Assembly (NCBI GenBank): GCA_024698885.1
Contig: JAILQQ010000153.1
Span: forward strand, 1 to 55,045
DNA length: 55,045 bases
Direction: 5' to 3'
Source of the DNA: Lachnospiraceae bacterium
Lineage (GTDB): Bacteria > Bacillota > Clostridia > Lachnospirales > Lachnospiraceae
The translations under genes were made by a program, and so were the position numbers. This document shows positions 8,754-18,621 of the stretch, in pieces. Every line of letters starts with the position of its first letter. Position 1 is the stretch's first letter. The notes beneath the pieces are model-generated. The model worked only from the letters and a program-made list of their open reading frames with translations, was not told the origin of the DNA and did no database searches.

Positions 8754-11700
8754 ATGAAACGAATCTCAAATAAATATTACAGAGCTTTCCTTTCCCTGCT
8801 CTGCCTCATTACCGTCACCGCGTTTGGCACGGTGACCGGACGGGCGGCGGAGGAGACGCCGAAAGCGGAAACAAAAACGGAGGAGGAACAGATCGGCGGC
8901 GGCTACGCGGTAACGGGCCAGCTGCAGGGTGTCGGTTATACGGCGAAGCTCTACGACGCTTCCAACGGTCTGCCGACCTCCGACGCGAATTTTATCCTGG
9001 CAGCGAGCGACGGTTATATTCTGATCGGCGGCTACAGCGGCATTTTCCGCTATGACGGCAATACCTTTGAGAGACTTGACGCTTCCGGCGGCCTTACCAA
9101 CGGGCGGACCATGTTTGAGGACAGCACCGGCCGGATCTGGGTCGGGACCAATGACAACGGCGTTGTGGTGCTCGACGGCACCGGAAGCATCCATTATACC
9201 TTCCGGGACGGTCTTACCTCCTCTTCGATCCGCTCCTTTGAGGAAGATCCGCAGGGCAGGATCTATATCGGCTCTACCGACGGCATCACGGTCGTGGAGA
9301 AGGAAACGGGCCTGCGGGTATTTCGGGATGTCAGACTGCAGGGCGAGACCGTGCGGAGGCTTTCCGCCGGCCCGGACGGCAGGATCTACGGAAATACCGG
9401 GAGCGGAGAGATCTTCTGCATCGAAGCCGGTCATCTGACCGCCTATTATCACGGCAGCGACCTGGGACTTGACAGTGTCACGGCGATATTTGCCGATCAG
9501 AAGGAGCCGGGAAACGTTTACCTCGGGACCGAATCGGAGATCATGTATCATGGAGCCTTCGGCGATAACGTGGATAAGCTTGAAAAGATCTCGGTGGCAC
9601 CGGCCGGAAACCTTTACTGGATCAACGAGGAATGCGGCAGGATCTGGGTGACCTGCGAAAATACGGCGGGATATCTGGACGAGGACAAGGTATTCCATGT
9701 CCTTAAGTATGTACCGATGAACAATTCCATCGATATGATGACCGCCGACTATCAGGGCAATCTCTGGTTCGCCTCCTCAAGGCAGGGCGTCATGAAGGTC
9801 GTGACCAATAATTTCATGGATCTCACGGAGGCGGCAGGGCTTGATGCGATCGCCGTTAATGCCACCTGCCTGCAGGACGGCCTTTTGTATATCGGACAGG
9901 ATAACGGTCTGTCGATCCTTGACGGGGATCTAAAGCCTGTGGAAAACGAGCTGACGGAGTATCTGAAGGATACGCGGATCCGCTGCATCACAAGAGACAA
10001 GGAGGGCGCCATCTGGTTTTCGACCTTTACGAACGATCTGGGCCTCGTGGGACTTATGCCGGATGGGGAGATCGTAAGCATTACGGAGGCGGACGGCTTA
10101 AAGAGCGATCAGGTCCGCTGCACGAAGGAGGCGTCGGACGGATCCCTGCTTGTGGGGACAAACGGCGGCCTGGCGATTGTGAAGGATCAAAAGGTCGTAA
10201 AGACGGTGAGCTCCGAGCAGGGGATCGGCAATACGGTCTTTTTAAGCGTCGAAGAGGGAGACGGCGGCCGGATCCTTGCGGGCACTGACGGAGACGGGAT
10301 CTATGTGATCGACGGGGAGAAGATCGAGCATCTGAACCGTGAGAACGGCCTGACCAGCGACGTGGTCATGCGTATCAAAAAGGACGAACAGAGAGGCGTA
10401 TACTGGATCGTCACCTCGAACTCCATCGAATATATGAAGGACGGAAGCATTTTCAACGTTTCCTCCTTCCCGTACAATAATAACTTCGATCTGTATTTCG
10501 ACCACAATGACAATCTCTGGATCCTTTCCTCCTACGGGGTATTCTGCGTCCGGGTGGAGGATGCCCTGGCGGATCAGATCACGGATTACAGACTCTATAC
10601 CATCGCCAACGGCCTCCCCGGGGCACCAACGGCCAATTCCTACAGTGAACAGGACGAAGAGGGAAATCTCTATATCGCTGCCAGGACCGGCGTCTGCAGC
10701 GTCAATATCGATCATTATTTTGAAGAGGATGCAAGGATCAAGGCAGGGGTGCGCGCGATCTATCTGAACGATGAGGAGATCCTGCCGGATGAGCAGGGAA
10801 CCTATACGATCCCCGCTATCCTGGGACGTATCCAGATCGTCCCCGCCATTTTGGACTATACGATGACCAATCCGCTTGTGCGCGTTTATCTGGAGGGAAC
10901 CGAGGACCCGGGCATCACGGCGGAGCAGAGCAATCTGACGACGCTTGAATATACGGGGCTCGATTACGGGAGCTATGTTCTGCATATTCAGGTCTTAAAC
11001 AGAAGCACGGGAGACGTGTTCCAGGACGAGACCTTTCCGATCATCAAGCTGCCCCAGCTGTTTGAGCTTCTGGCGGTCAAGATCATCCTGGTGGCGCTTC
11101 TTGCGGCGCTTGCGGGACTGATCGTCTGGCGCGTGATGACCGGAACGGTTATCCGCAGACAGTATGTGGAGATCCGGCAGGCCAAGGAGGAGGCGGAACG
11201 GGCCAACAGCGCGAAATCCCGCTTCCTTGCCAATATGTCCCACGAGATCCGTACGCCGATCAATACCATCATGGGGATGGATGAGATGATCTTAAGGGAG
11301 GATGCGGCGGACGTGCCAAAGAGCTACGCTTCGTCGGTAACAGGCTATGCCCGTGATATCAAAACCGCGTCGGAATCGCTGCTTAACCTGATCAATGAGC
11401 TTTTGGATATCTCCAAGATCGAGTCCGGCAAAATGCACCTGGTGGAGCAGGAATATGATACGGCCGCGTCCCTGCGCTACATGGTCTCGATGATCAGGGT
11501 CCGCAGCGAGCAGAAGGATCTGAGCTTTACGCTGGATATCGATAAGACGCTGCCCGTGCGCCTGTACGGGGATGAGGGAAAGATCCGGCAGGTGGTGCTG
11601 AATCTTCTGACCAATGCCGTGAAATATACGGAGGCAGGCGGCTTTTCCCTGAAGGTGGCCGTGGAGGGAAGGACTGCGGATACCGTAAGCCTGCGCATTT

Positions 11701-13001
11701 CGGTAAAGGATACCGGGATCGGCATCCGGCCGGAGGATATGGATAAGCTGTTTTCCGCCTATGAACGGCTGGATGAGGAAAAGAACAGCGGTATCCAGGG
11801 GACCGGTCTGGGCCTTGATATCTCCCGGCGCTTTGCGGAGCTTATGAACGGGAAACTCTGGTGCGAAAGCGAATACGGCAAGGGCTCCGAATTTATCTTT
11901 ACCCTTACGCAGAGGATCGCGGACGGAAAAGAGCTGGGCGAATTTACGGAGGAGGAGGAAACGGAAAAGGGACCTTATGTGCCTCAGTTTATCGCCCCTG
12001 ACGCGGACGTTCTGGTGGTCGATGACAATCCCATGAACCTGACGGTGATCAAGGGCCTGTTAAAGGCGACGAAGGTCTTTGTGACAACGGCGGAGAGTGG
12101 CGAGGAATGCCTGGAAAAGCTCAGGTACAATACCTTCCATGTGGTGCTCCTTGACCATATGATGCCGGGAATGGACGGTCTTGAAACCGTGGCAAGGATC
12201 CGGGAGACCATGCCGGACCTTCCCGTTTATGCCCTGACAGCCAATGCCGCCGCCGGGGGAGATGAATTCTACCGGTCGAAAGGCTTTAACGGCTATCTGG
12301 CAAAGCCCATCGACAGTCTTTCGCTTGAAAGGACCATAATGCGCCATCTGCCGGAGGAGATCATGATGCAGCCTGCGGAAGGCGATGTTTCCATAGAACA
12401 GGAGGAGTTTCCCGAGGCGTTTTTATGGCTCAGGGAAACAGAGGGGATCTCGGTGTCCGAGGGGATCCAAAACGCCGGCGGTGTTTCTTCTTTCCTGTTT
12501 TCCCTGCGGCAGTTTTATGATACCATTGATGATAACGCCAGGGTGATCGACGATGCCTGGCAGACGGGTGATATCCGCCTGTTTACGGTCAAGGTCCATG
12601 CGCTGAAGAGCTCTGCCCGGATCATCGGGGCGAAGGAGCTTTCCGCCCTCTCGGAGAAGCTTGAGGATGCGGGAAACAGAGAGGACCTTGATTTTATCCG
12701 GGATCACGAAGAAAGGCTCATGACTCTTTACGGAAGCTACCGGGAAAAGCTTGCGGGGCTTAAACAGGAGGAGCACGCAGAGGAGAAGGAGATGATCCCG
12801 GAGGACGAGCTTTCGGGTGCTTACGAGGCGCTTCGGGACGTGGTCCCGATGATGGATTATGATTCCGTGGAAATGATCCTCGGGCAGTTAAGGGAATACA
12901 GGCTGCCTGAGGAGGATGATGCAAGGATCGGGGAGCTGGAACGGCTGCTTAAGCTCCTTGACTGGGACGCGATGGAAAAACTCATCGGCGCAGAAAGGTA
13001 A
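8754..13001 (+). CDS. Hybrid two-component kinase with Reg_prop beta-propellers, receiver and Hpt domains
   Basis: At 1415 residues this is a one-component-like hybrid sensor. A signal peptide (MKRISNKYYRAFLSL...) leads to an extracellular region (about 55-760) made of repeats such as GRIWVGTNDNGVVVLDGTG and GNLWFASSRQGVMKV, typical of two-component propellers. A membrane helix near 782 is followed by HisKA (H830 in [11 protein letters not shown]), HATPase with GTGLGLDIS, a receiver (D1134 in LLDHMMPGMDG) and an Hpt-like domain with H1282 in HALKSSARIIGA. It has no DNA-binding domain, unlike the Bacteroides hybrids with similar propellers, so the phosphate should pass to a separate protein such as the next gene. 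Only 10 bases separate it from the gene before it. Confidence 0.9.
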   Translation: MKRISNKYYRAFLSLLCLITVTAFGTVTGRAAEETPKAETKTEEEQIGGGYAVTGQLQGVGYTAKLYDASNGLPTSDANFILAASDGYILIGGYSGIFRYDGNTFERLDASGGLTNGRTMFEDSTGRIWVGTNDNGVVVLDGTGSIHYTFRDGLTSSSIRSFEEDPQGRIYIGSTDGITVVEKETGLRVFRDVRLQGETVRRLSAGPDGRIYGNTGSGEIFCIEAGHLTAYYHGSDLGLDSVTAIFADQKEPGNVYLGTESEIMYHGAFGDNVDKLEKISVAPAGNLYWINEECGRIWVTCENTAGYLDEDKVFHVLKYVPMNNSIDMMTADYQGNLWFASSRQGVMKVVTNNFMDLTEAAGLDAIAVNATCLQDGLLYIGQDNGLSILDGDLKPVENELTEYLKDTRIRCITRDKEGAIWFSTFTNDLGLVGLMPDGEIVSITEADGLKSDQVRCTKEASDGSLLVGTNGGLAIVKDQKVVKTVSSEQGIGNTVFLSVEEGDGGRILAGTDGDGIYVIDGEKIEHLNRENGLTSDVVMRIKKDEQRGVYWIVTSNSIEYMKDGSIFNVSSFPYNNNFDLYFDHNDNLWILSSYGVFCVRVEDALADQITDYRLYTIANGLPGAPTANSYSEQDEEGNLYIAARTGVCSVNIDHYFEEDARIKAGVRAIYLNDEEILPDEQGTYTIPAILGRIQIVPAILDYTMTNPLVRVYLEGTEDPGITAEQSNLTTLEYTGLDYGSYVLHIQVLNRSTGDVFQDETFPIIKLPQLFELLAVKIILVALLAALAGLIVWRVMTGTVIRRQYVEIRQAKEEAERANSAKSRFLANMSHEIRTPINTIMGMDEMILREDAADVPKSYASSVTGYARDIKTASESLLNLINELLDISKIESGKMHLVEQEYDTAASLRYMVSMIRVRSEQKDLSFTLDIDKTLPVRLYGDEGKIRQVVLNLLTNAVKYTEAGGFSLKVAVEGRTADTVSLRISVKDTGIGIRPEDMDKLFSAYERLDEEKNSGIQGTGLGLDISRRFAELMNGKLWCESEYGKGSEFIFTLTQRIADGKELGEFTEEEETEKGPYVPQFIAPDADVLVVDDNPMNLTVIKGLLKATKVFVTTAESGEECLEKLRYNTFHVVLLDHMMPGMDGLETVARIRETMPDLPVYALTANAAAGGDEFYRSKGFNGYLAKPIDSLSLERTIMRHLPEEIMMQPAEGDVSIEQEEFPEAFLWLRETEGISVSEGIQNAGGVSSFLFSLRQFYDTIDDNARVIDDAWQTGDIRLFTVKVHALKSSARIIGAKELSALSEKLEDAGNREDLDFIRDHEERLMTLYGSYREKLAGLKQEEHAEEKEMIPEDELSGAYEALRDVVPMMDYDSVEMILGQLREYRLPEEDDARIGELERLLKLLDWDAMEKLIGAER

Positions 13002-13004
13002 GAT

Positions 13005-13763
13005 ATGGAAAAGAAACACATTATGGTGACGGGGCAGAAGGAGACCTTTGTGGTCAGAGTTCTGTTAAAGAAGCTGCAGGATGCCGGTATCAGTTACGAA
13101 TTTGTGAACCTTACCGTCAATGATATCAACGCCCGGTGGGAGGGGACGAGCCTCGTTGTCCTTTTTATGGACGCGGGCGCCAGGTCCCAGGAGGATGCCC
13201 TGCGGTTTCTCTTTGACAAAATGATCGACAGCGGGATCTCAATGATCCCCATAGGGGATAAGGAGGACGTGCAGTTTGTTCAAAGCCGCGCCCCGAAGGA
13301 GCAGATCTACAGAACCTTTATCCGGCCGGTGGAGCATGAGGAATTCCTCGCGGCGGTGAAAGAGCTGTTTCAGAAGATCGAAGCGGGAGATTTCAAAAAA
13401 AGCATTCTGATCGTGGATGACGATCCGGGATACATGGGGCTTGTCCGGGAATGGCTCAAGGGGACCTATAAGGTCGCCATGGCAAATTCCGGACTTCAGG
13501 CATTAAAATGGCTTGGCAAGAACAAAGCGGATCTGATCCTGCTTGACTATGAAATGCCGGTAACGAGCGGGCCGCAGGTACTCGAAATGTTAAGGAGCGA
13601 CGAGGATACCCGGAATATTCCGGTGATGTTCCTAACCGGGAAGGGAGACAAGCAGAGCGTGATGAAGGTAGTGGCCTTAAAGCCCGAAGGATATTTTCTG
13701 AAGACCATAGCGAAGGAGGACCTTATGCAGAAGCTTGCCGAGTTCTTCGCGGTGCCGCGGTAA
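13005..13763 (+). CDS. Double-receiver response regulator without output domain
   Basis: The 252-residue protein has two receiver-sized halves. The C-terminal one (about 127-250) is a standard receiver: acidic pair in LIVDDDPGY, phospho-acceptor D181 in LILLDYEMP, Thr in FLTGKG and Lys in YFLKT. The N-terminal half (1-120) has the size and alternating strands of a receiver, with LFMDAGARS near 50, but lacks a clear acidic pair and is probably a pseudo-receiver. It begins 3 bases after the hybrid kinase stop, so it is the natural phosphate acceptor of that kinase. With no DNA-binding output it probably acts by protein contact, perhaps on the neighbouring HD-GYP or phosphatase proteins; that is inference. 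Confidence 0.85.
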   Translation: MEKKHIMVTGQKETFVVRVLLKKLQDAGISYEFVNLTVNDINARWEGTSLVVLFMDAGARSQEDALRFLFDKMIDSGISMIPIGDKEDVQFVQSRAPKEQIYRTFIRPVEHEEFLAAVKELFQKIEAGDFKKSILIVDDDPGYMGLVREWLKGTYKVAMANSGLQALKWLGKNKADLILLDYEMPVTSGPQVLEMLRSDEDTRNIPVMFLTGKGDKQSVMKVVALKPEGYFLKTIAKEDLMQKLAEFFAVPR

Positions 13764-13776
13764 CGGCCGGAAGCAT

Positions 13777-16143
13777 ATGATGGAATTCATCCGGGCGCAT
13801 CAACTGAATATAGAACTGAGTCTGAGCAGTATCTGCGGGATCATTGCGCTTTTTGCGTTTCTTACCCGGACGATGCCCAAAAACAGGAGGAAGGCGATGA
13901 TCGGCATGCAGCTTGGCGCCATGCTGCTACTCCTTTTTGACCGCTTTGCCTATATCTACCGGGGCGATCCCAGTATGACCGGCTATATCATGGTACGCCT
14001 CAGCAACTATATAACCTTTAGCCTGTCTATTGCGCTGTTTCTTTTTTACAATCAATACGTGAAGGATCTGCTGATCAGGGAGGGAGGCCTGCCTGCCGCC
14101 CCGAAGAGGCTGATGGTGGCGGATCTGCTCGGGCTTATCGCCCTGCTTCTGATCGTCATTTCGCAGTTTACGGGCCTTTATTATACCTTCGATGAGACAA
14201 ATCATTACCAGAGATCCTCCGGCTTTATCCTCTGCTATCTGATGCCCGTTGTGATCAGCGCGCTTCAGATCTCCACGATCCTTCGGTACAGAAAACGTTT
14301 AAGCCGTAAGATCTGGACCGCCATGGCCCTGTTTGCGGTCATACCGGTTGCGGCCTCTGTGCTGCAGATCTTTACCTACGGCCTGTCCCTCACCAACATG
14401 TCCGTGGTCCTTGTATCAGTGCTTTTATTTATCTTCGTCTATCTGGATATGAACGATGCCGTGGAGAAAGCAAATGAACGGCAGGCGGAGCTGTACCGGA
14501 AGGAAGAGGAAAGCATGCATCAGCTTTTCGAGCAGACAGCGACTGCTTTTGTGAACGCGATTGACGCAAAGGACGCAAATACGCAGGGGCATTCCCCGCG
14601 GGTCGCCGCGTACGCAAGGAGGATCGCCGAGGAAGACGGAAAAAGCGAAGAGGAATGCGAAAAAATATATTACGCGGCGTTACTGCATGATGTCGGAAAG
14701 ATCGGCCTGCCGGACAGCATCCTGAAAAAGGAGGAGGAGCTGACAAAAGAGGAAACGGAGATCGCAATGAGGCAGCCGTTGATCGGGGCGCAGATCCTCT
14801 CGGGCATCAGCGAGTTTCCCTATCTTTCCGTGGGGGCGCATTATCACCGGGAACGCTTTGACGGGAAAGGGTATCCGGAGATGCTAAAGGGCGACGCGAT
14901 CCCGGAGATCGCAAGGATCATCGCGGTGGCGGATGCCTATGATACCATGACGACCAGAACCGGCTACCGGGATGCGCTTCCGCAGCAGGTGGTCAGAGAG
15001 GAGCTCGTGAAGGGCTCGGGAAGCCAGTTCGATCCCCGCTTTGCCGGCATCATGCTGCAGCTGATGGGCTCGGACCGGGATTATCTGCTGCTGACGCAGG
15101 ACAATACGGGGGAGGCGATCAGCCAGAGTGAATTCCTCTGCGGAGAATACCGTACCACGATCTCAAACGGCATCGAGGTTACAAACAGCGTGACGAAGAT
15201 CACGTTTTGCTGCGAAAAGGAAATGGATATTTCCGCGCCGGCCCTGATCCTGTTTGACGCTTTCGACGCCAAGGTCCACAGTACCGCGCGGGCGATCCGG
15301 GATACCGGGTACGTGGAATACGGCGAGCTCTGGTTTGACGGGCACTTCGTCTGTACGAGTGCCAGAAATATGAAGATGAAGCCTCTCAGTGACGGGAAGC
15401 CGGCGCTTTCCGAAAACCGCTATGAGATCGAGGCGGTGAAATACAGGGATCACGCGCGTATCAGACTTTACGGAAACGATGCACAGACCGAAACGGTCAT
15501 GGCGGTCTCGGACAGCTCGCGGTCGGTCTTTATCGCGCTTACCGGGGAGCACTGCCATATCACAGACGTGGAGATTGTAAGGTCTGAGGAGACGATCGGG
15601 GAAGACGGGATCGAAAGGATCGCGGAGGAGGTCAGCTATATCAACCGCTTAAGCAGCGATATTCCGAATGTGCAGATCGACGGATACCGGGAGAAGTATA
15701 CGGAGGGGATCGAGATCCGGGACGGTCTGCGGCTCGTATTCCACAGCATGAGCTTTCCGGCCTCGAATCTTGTCTGGCACTGTCCCTTTATCCTTTTGTA
15801 CAGTGCGGAGGACGGACAGGTCAACGGAGAGGGCTACCGGGAATATGCCCTGATCCGCTTCGACGGGGAAACCCATGATTCGAAGATTTATGCGTTAAAT
15901 GAGATGACGGCAGAGAAAAATGAACGGTTTAAAAGCTGGGAAGACTGGAAGAGCCTGAACAAGGCGGGCATGGAGTGCGAGGTGGTCTTCCGGCGGAAGA
16001 GAAACCGGATCATCACCACCACTGAAAACGGCGGGATCTCCATTCAGAACATTACGACGTTAAAGAACAGCGGAAACCGGATCTACGCCGCTATTACAGG
16101 AGATCTCTGCGCGATCACGGATATCCGTGTTTATGAAAGATAG
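13777..16143 (+). CDS. Membrane HD-GYP protein with long unknown C-terminal region
   Basis: The 788-residue protein starts with about seven membrane helices (residues 10-225), a 7TM-receptor-like layout. A short coiled linker joins an HD-GYP domain at about 248-430. The domain contains HDVGKIGLP (H304, D305), a degenerate HYHRERFDGKGYP and AVADAYDTMTTRTGY, so cyclic-di-GMP phosphodiesterase activity is plausible. About 350 further residues (440-788) match no family I recognise; they look like two beta-rich modules. Each contains a related ending, with ITGDLCAITDIRVYE at the C-terminus and LTGEHCHITDVEIVR near 590. The ATG at 13777 (or 13780) begins 13 bases after the regulator's stop; the upstream in-frame start would overlap that gene. 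Confidence 0.78.
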   Translation: MMEFIRAHQLNIELSLSSICGIIALFAFLTRTMPKNRRKAMIGMQLGAMLLLLFDRFAYIYRGDPSMTGYIMVRLSNYITFSLSIALFLFYNQYVKDLLIREGGLPAAPKRLMVADLLGLIALLLIVISQFTGLYYTFDETNHYQRSSGFILCYLMPVVISALQISTILRYRKRLSRKIWTAMALFAVIPVAASVLQIFTYGLSLTNMSVVLVSVLLFIFVYLDMNDAVEKANERQAELYRKEEESMHQLFEQTATAFVNAIDAKDANTQGHSPRVAAYARRIAEEDGKSEEECEKIYYAALLHDVGKIGLPDSILKKEEELTKEETEIAMRQPLIGAQILSGISEFPYLSVGAHYHRERFDGKGYPEMLKGDAIPEIARIIAVADAYDTMTTRTGYRDALPQQVVREELVKGSGSQFDPRFAGIMLQLMGSDRDYLLLTQDNTGEAISQSEFLCGEYRTTISNGIEVTNSVTKITFCCEKEMDISAPALILFDAFDAKVHSTARAIRDTGYVEYGELWFDGHFVCTSARNMKMKPLSDGKPALSENRYEIEAVKYRDHARIRLYGNDAQTETVMAVSDSSRSVFIALTGEHCHITDVEIVRSEETIGEDGIERIAEEVSYINRLSSDIPNVQIDGYREKYTEGIEIRDGLRLVFHSMSFPASNLVWHCPFILLYSAEDGQVNGEGYREYALIRFDGETHDSKIYALNEMTAEKNERFKSWEDWKSLNKAGMECEVVFRRKRNRIITTTENGGISIQNITTLKNSGNRIYAAITGDLCAITDIRVYER

Positions 16144-16150
16144 AGGGGGT

Positions 16151-16180
16151 CTGTTCAGAAGCCAAAGGGTTCTGATCATG
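16151..16180 (+). repeat. Module D hairpin fragment
   Basis: CTGTTCAGAA (16151-16160), GCCAAAGGG and TTCTGATCA resemble the 13-bp-armed hairpin at 48430-48464, but the right arm has diverged. It sits in the 68-base gap before the PP2C gene. Confidence 0.5.
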
Positions 16181-16211
16181 TCCCCAAAAATGAGGAGGAG
16201 ACAGAAGCAAA

Positions 16212-17834
16212 TTGACTAAGTTCAGAAGACGTACATCCGGTCTTTCCTTCCGGATCATTTGTACAACCATTATACTGCTCTTACTGTTTGGCATTGTGCA
16301 GAGTATCATGGGATACCTGCAGTTTACGGAATCCCTTACCAGGGAATACAATGATTCCGCTTTCCGCACGGCGGAAACGGCCGCGACGCTGATCAACGGG
16401 AACCACATCGCCGACTATCTGGAAACGGGAGGAGAGAGCGATGAGTACCGGCTGATGGCCCATAGACTGGATACCCTGTGCCAGAAGCAGAACGTGACAC
16501 TGATCTACGTGATCTCCGTGAATACGGACGGATACGGTGATTTTACCAATGTGATCAGCGTACAGAATGTAAACAGCGCCTATGATCCCTGGCCGGTGGG
16601 ATATCAGAGGGAGACTACGAACGATGAATACCGGGCGATCTACCGCGATATTTACGAAAACGGGCTGAAACGCGGGACCGTGGAGAGAACGGATAATCTG
16701 AGAGGATATGAACCGCATATCACCTCTCTGATCCCCGTTACGGATGACGCCGGAAAGGTGACGGCTATCCTCTGCGTGCAGCGGCCGATGTCGGAGCTGG
16801 CGGGCGGGCGGCGCCGCTTTATGCTGAGACTTTTGCTCGCGACGCTTTTGCTGATCCTTTTGTCCTCCGTCATGTCGTATTTCTTTTTACGGGAGCATTT
16901 TGTCCGTCCCATGAAGAGAGTGACGAAGGAGGCGGAGCGGTTTGCGAGGGAAAACACCAGGGCGCCGGAGAATACCCTTGTCAATATCAGTACGATCAGC
17001 GAGATCGAAACGCTCGCGCGCTCCCTCGATCAGATGGAATCGGATATGCTGCTTCATATCGAGGAGCTGACGGCCATGACCGCGGACCGTGAAAGGATCA
17101 GTACGGAGCTTTCCGTGGCAAAGGGGATCCAGGCCGCGATCCTGCCGAACGAGTTCCCGCCTTTTCCCTGGAAGAAGGAATTTGATATCTTCGCGACGAT
17201 GTCGCCGGCCAGAGAGATCGGCGGCGATTTCTATGATTTCTTCCTGATCGATGACGACCATCTGGGATTAGTGATCGCGGATGTGGCCGGAAAGGGGATC
17301 CCGGCAGCGTTATTTATGATGGTGGCGAAGCTCCTGATCAAGCTCAGGACCTATTCCGGCGGCAGTCTGGGCGATATGCTGTCCGATGTGAACGGAACGC
17401 TCTGTGAGAGAAACCAGGCGGAATTATTTGTGACGGTATGGTTTGCCGTCCTGACGATCTCCACCGGGGAGGGCTTTGCGGTCAACGCGGGGCATGAGCA
17501 TCCCGCCATCCGCCGGGCGGACGGCGCGTTTGAGCTGATCAAATACCGGCATTCCCCGCCGGTTGCCACGATGGACGGTATTCGTTATAAGGAGCATGCT
17601 TTCAAGCTGAACCCCGGGGATATGCTGTATGTATACACAGACGGCGTCACGGAGGCCTCCAACACGGATCATGAGCTGTTTGGGGAAGAGCGGCTCACCG
17701 CCGCCTTAAACCGCAGCTATGAGACAGACCCGAAGAAGCTCCTGCACCATGTCAGGGAGGAGATCAACGAATTCGTCGGCGACGGGGAGCAGTTTGATGA
17801 CATTACCATGCTGGGATTGTATTATAAGGGATAA
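16212..17834 (+). CDS. Membrane-bound PP2C/SpoIIE-type serine phosphatase
   Basis: The 540-residue protein resembles RsbU/RsbP-style phosphatases that act on anti-sigma antagonists. It has a first membrane helix (residues 14-34), an extracellular sensor (35-200), a second helix (about 205-225), a HAMP segment ending near 280 and a phosphatase domain (about 305-540). Metal-binding motifs are visible: GGDFYDFF (about 337), DVAGKGIPAALFM (357), NAGHEHPAIR (422), YTDGVTEASN (476) and FDDITMLGLYY at the end. The start is TTG 16212 with GAGGAGGAG 11 bases upstream; no ATG candidate fits better. It is the last gene of the signalling operon. No STAS or anti-sigma gene is nearby, so its substrate is unknown. 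Confidence 0.85.
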   Translation: MTKFRRRTSGLSFRIICTTIILLLLFGIVQSIMGYLQFTESLTREYNDSAFRTAETAATLINGNHIADYLETGGESDEYRLMAHRLDTLCQKQNVTLIYVISVNTDGYGDFTNVISVQNVNSAYDPWPVGYQRETTNDEYRAIYRDIYENGLKRGTVERTDNLRGYEPHITSLIPVTDDAGKVTAILCVQRPMSELAGGRRRFMLRLLLATLLLILLSSVMSYFFLREHFVRPMKRVTKEAERFARENTRAPENTLVNISTISEIETLARSLDQMESDMLLHIEELTAMTADRERISTELSVAKGIQAAILPNEFPPFPWKKEFDIFATMSPAREIGGDFYDFFLIDDDHLGLVIADVAGKGIPAALFMMVAKLLIKLRTYSGGSLGDMLSDVNGTLCERNQAELFVTVWFAVLTISTGEGFAVNAGHEHPAIRRADGAFELIKYRHSPPVATMDGIRYKEHAFKLNPGDMLYVYTDGVTEASNTDHELFGEERLTAALNRSYETDPKKLLHHVREEINEFVGDGEQFDDITMLGLYYKG

Positions 17835-17842
17835 GGAATAAA

Positions 17843-17930
17843 GGAAATGATCCGTTCAGGAAACCTGACCGGATCGGCATGAACCAAGGTTCATGCCTAA
17901 GCGCACGATCTGCAAGCAGATCGGCGCAGA
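17843..17930 (+). repeat. Dispersed hairpin element, modules A-B-C
   Basis: A: arms 17851-17860 and 17864-17873 around AAA, with one mismatch. B: GGCATGAACC/GGTTCATGCC at 17876-17897. C: GATCTGC/GCAGATC at 17907-17922, flanked by GCGC on both sides. It fills the gap between the convergent phosphatase and membrane-protein genes, reaching to 1 base from the latter's stop, so it may help transcription end in both directions. Confidence 0.88.
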
Positions 17931-17931
17931 A

Positions 17932-18621
17932 TCATTTCAGCATCTTACACCGGGTGTTTCTGTCGGCTAACATATAAAAAAGCTTTTCGGCGGTCGCTTC
18001 GGCCGCCGGATTGTTTTCTTCCACCTCTTTTTTCAGGACCGCGAGCTCGTCGAGGATCCTCCTTTCATAGGGCTCAAGCTCAGGAGAGGAGACGGGATCG
18101 CTGTATTTAAATTCCTCCGCTAACTTCTTTAAGCGGCCCTTCAGCTTTTCGTCCTGACATATATCGGCAATATTGCCCATATCCGCCCGGAAGGTTTTCA
18201 TCTGCTTTGTTTTCGCGACATATTCATCATCCTGGGCGATCACGACATCCCGGGAGGTTTCCGTAGTGATCACGCCGATCCCCGCCGCGCCGGCAAGCAG
18301 CACGCAGAGCACGACCGTGATCCAGACCGGGATCACGATCAGAAACTCAAGGAGCGATACCGCAAGCAGCAGGATAAGCTGCGCGATCGTATACAGATAG
18401 CCTACCCGGAAGATCGGATATCCGTAAAAACGGGAGCGCAGATCCTGTTTCCCAAAGGCCAGTCCGGTAATAAAGAAACCGGCGATCGCAGAGATCAGAA
18501 AGCACACATAACAGATGATGCTGGCCGGATTCCGGTGAAAGGGCACCACAAAATAGATGATCGATACCATCAGGACGGAAATAGCATAAATGCCTGCCAG
18601 GGAAAGCTTCTTTTTCATCAT
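17932..18621 (-). CDS. Four-helix membrane protein of unknown function, partner of SPFH gene
   Basis: I do not recognise this 229-residue protein. Four hydrophobic segments lie within residues 1-120, and the rest is a charged, helical cytoplasmic tail with a short Glu-rich stretch (VLKKEVEENNPA). The ATG at 18621 overlaps the TGA of the SPFH gene (ATGA), with AGGAGG 8 bases upstream, so the two proteins are translationally coupled and probably work together. A second ATG follows directly at 18618. Its stop lies next to a repeat element. Confidence 0.7.
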   Translation of the reverse strand: MMKKKLSLAGIYAISVLMVSIIYFVVPFHRNPASIICYVCFLISAIAGFFITGLAFGKQDLRSRFYGYPIFRVGYLYTIAQLILLLAVSLLEFLIVIPVWITVVLCVLLAGAAGIGVITTETSRDVVIAQDDEYVAKTKQMKTFRADMGNIADICQDEKLKGRLKKLAEEFKYSDPVSSPELEPYERRILDELAVLKKEVEENNPAAEATAEKLFYMLADRNTRCKMLK

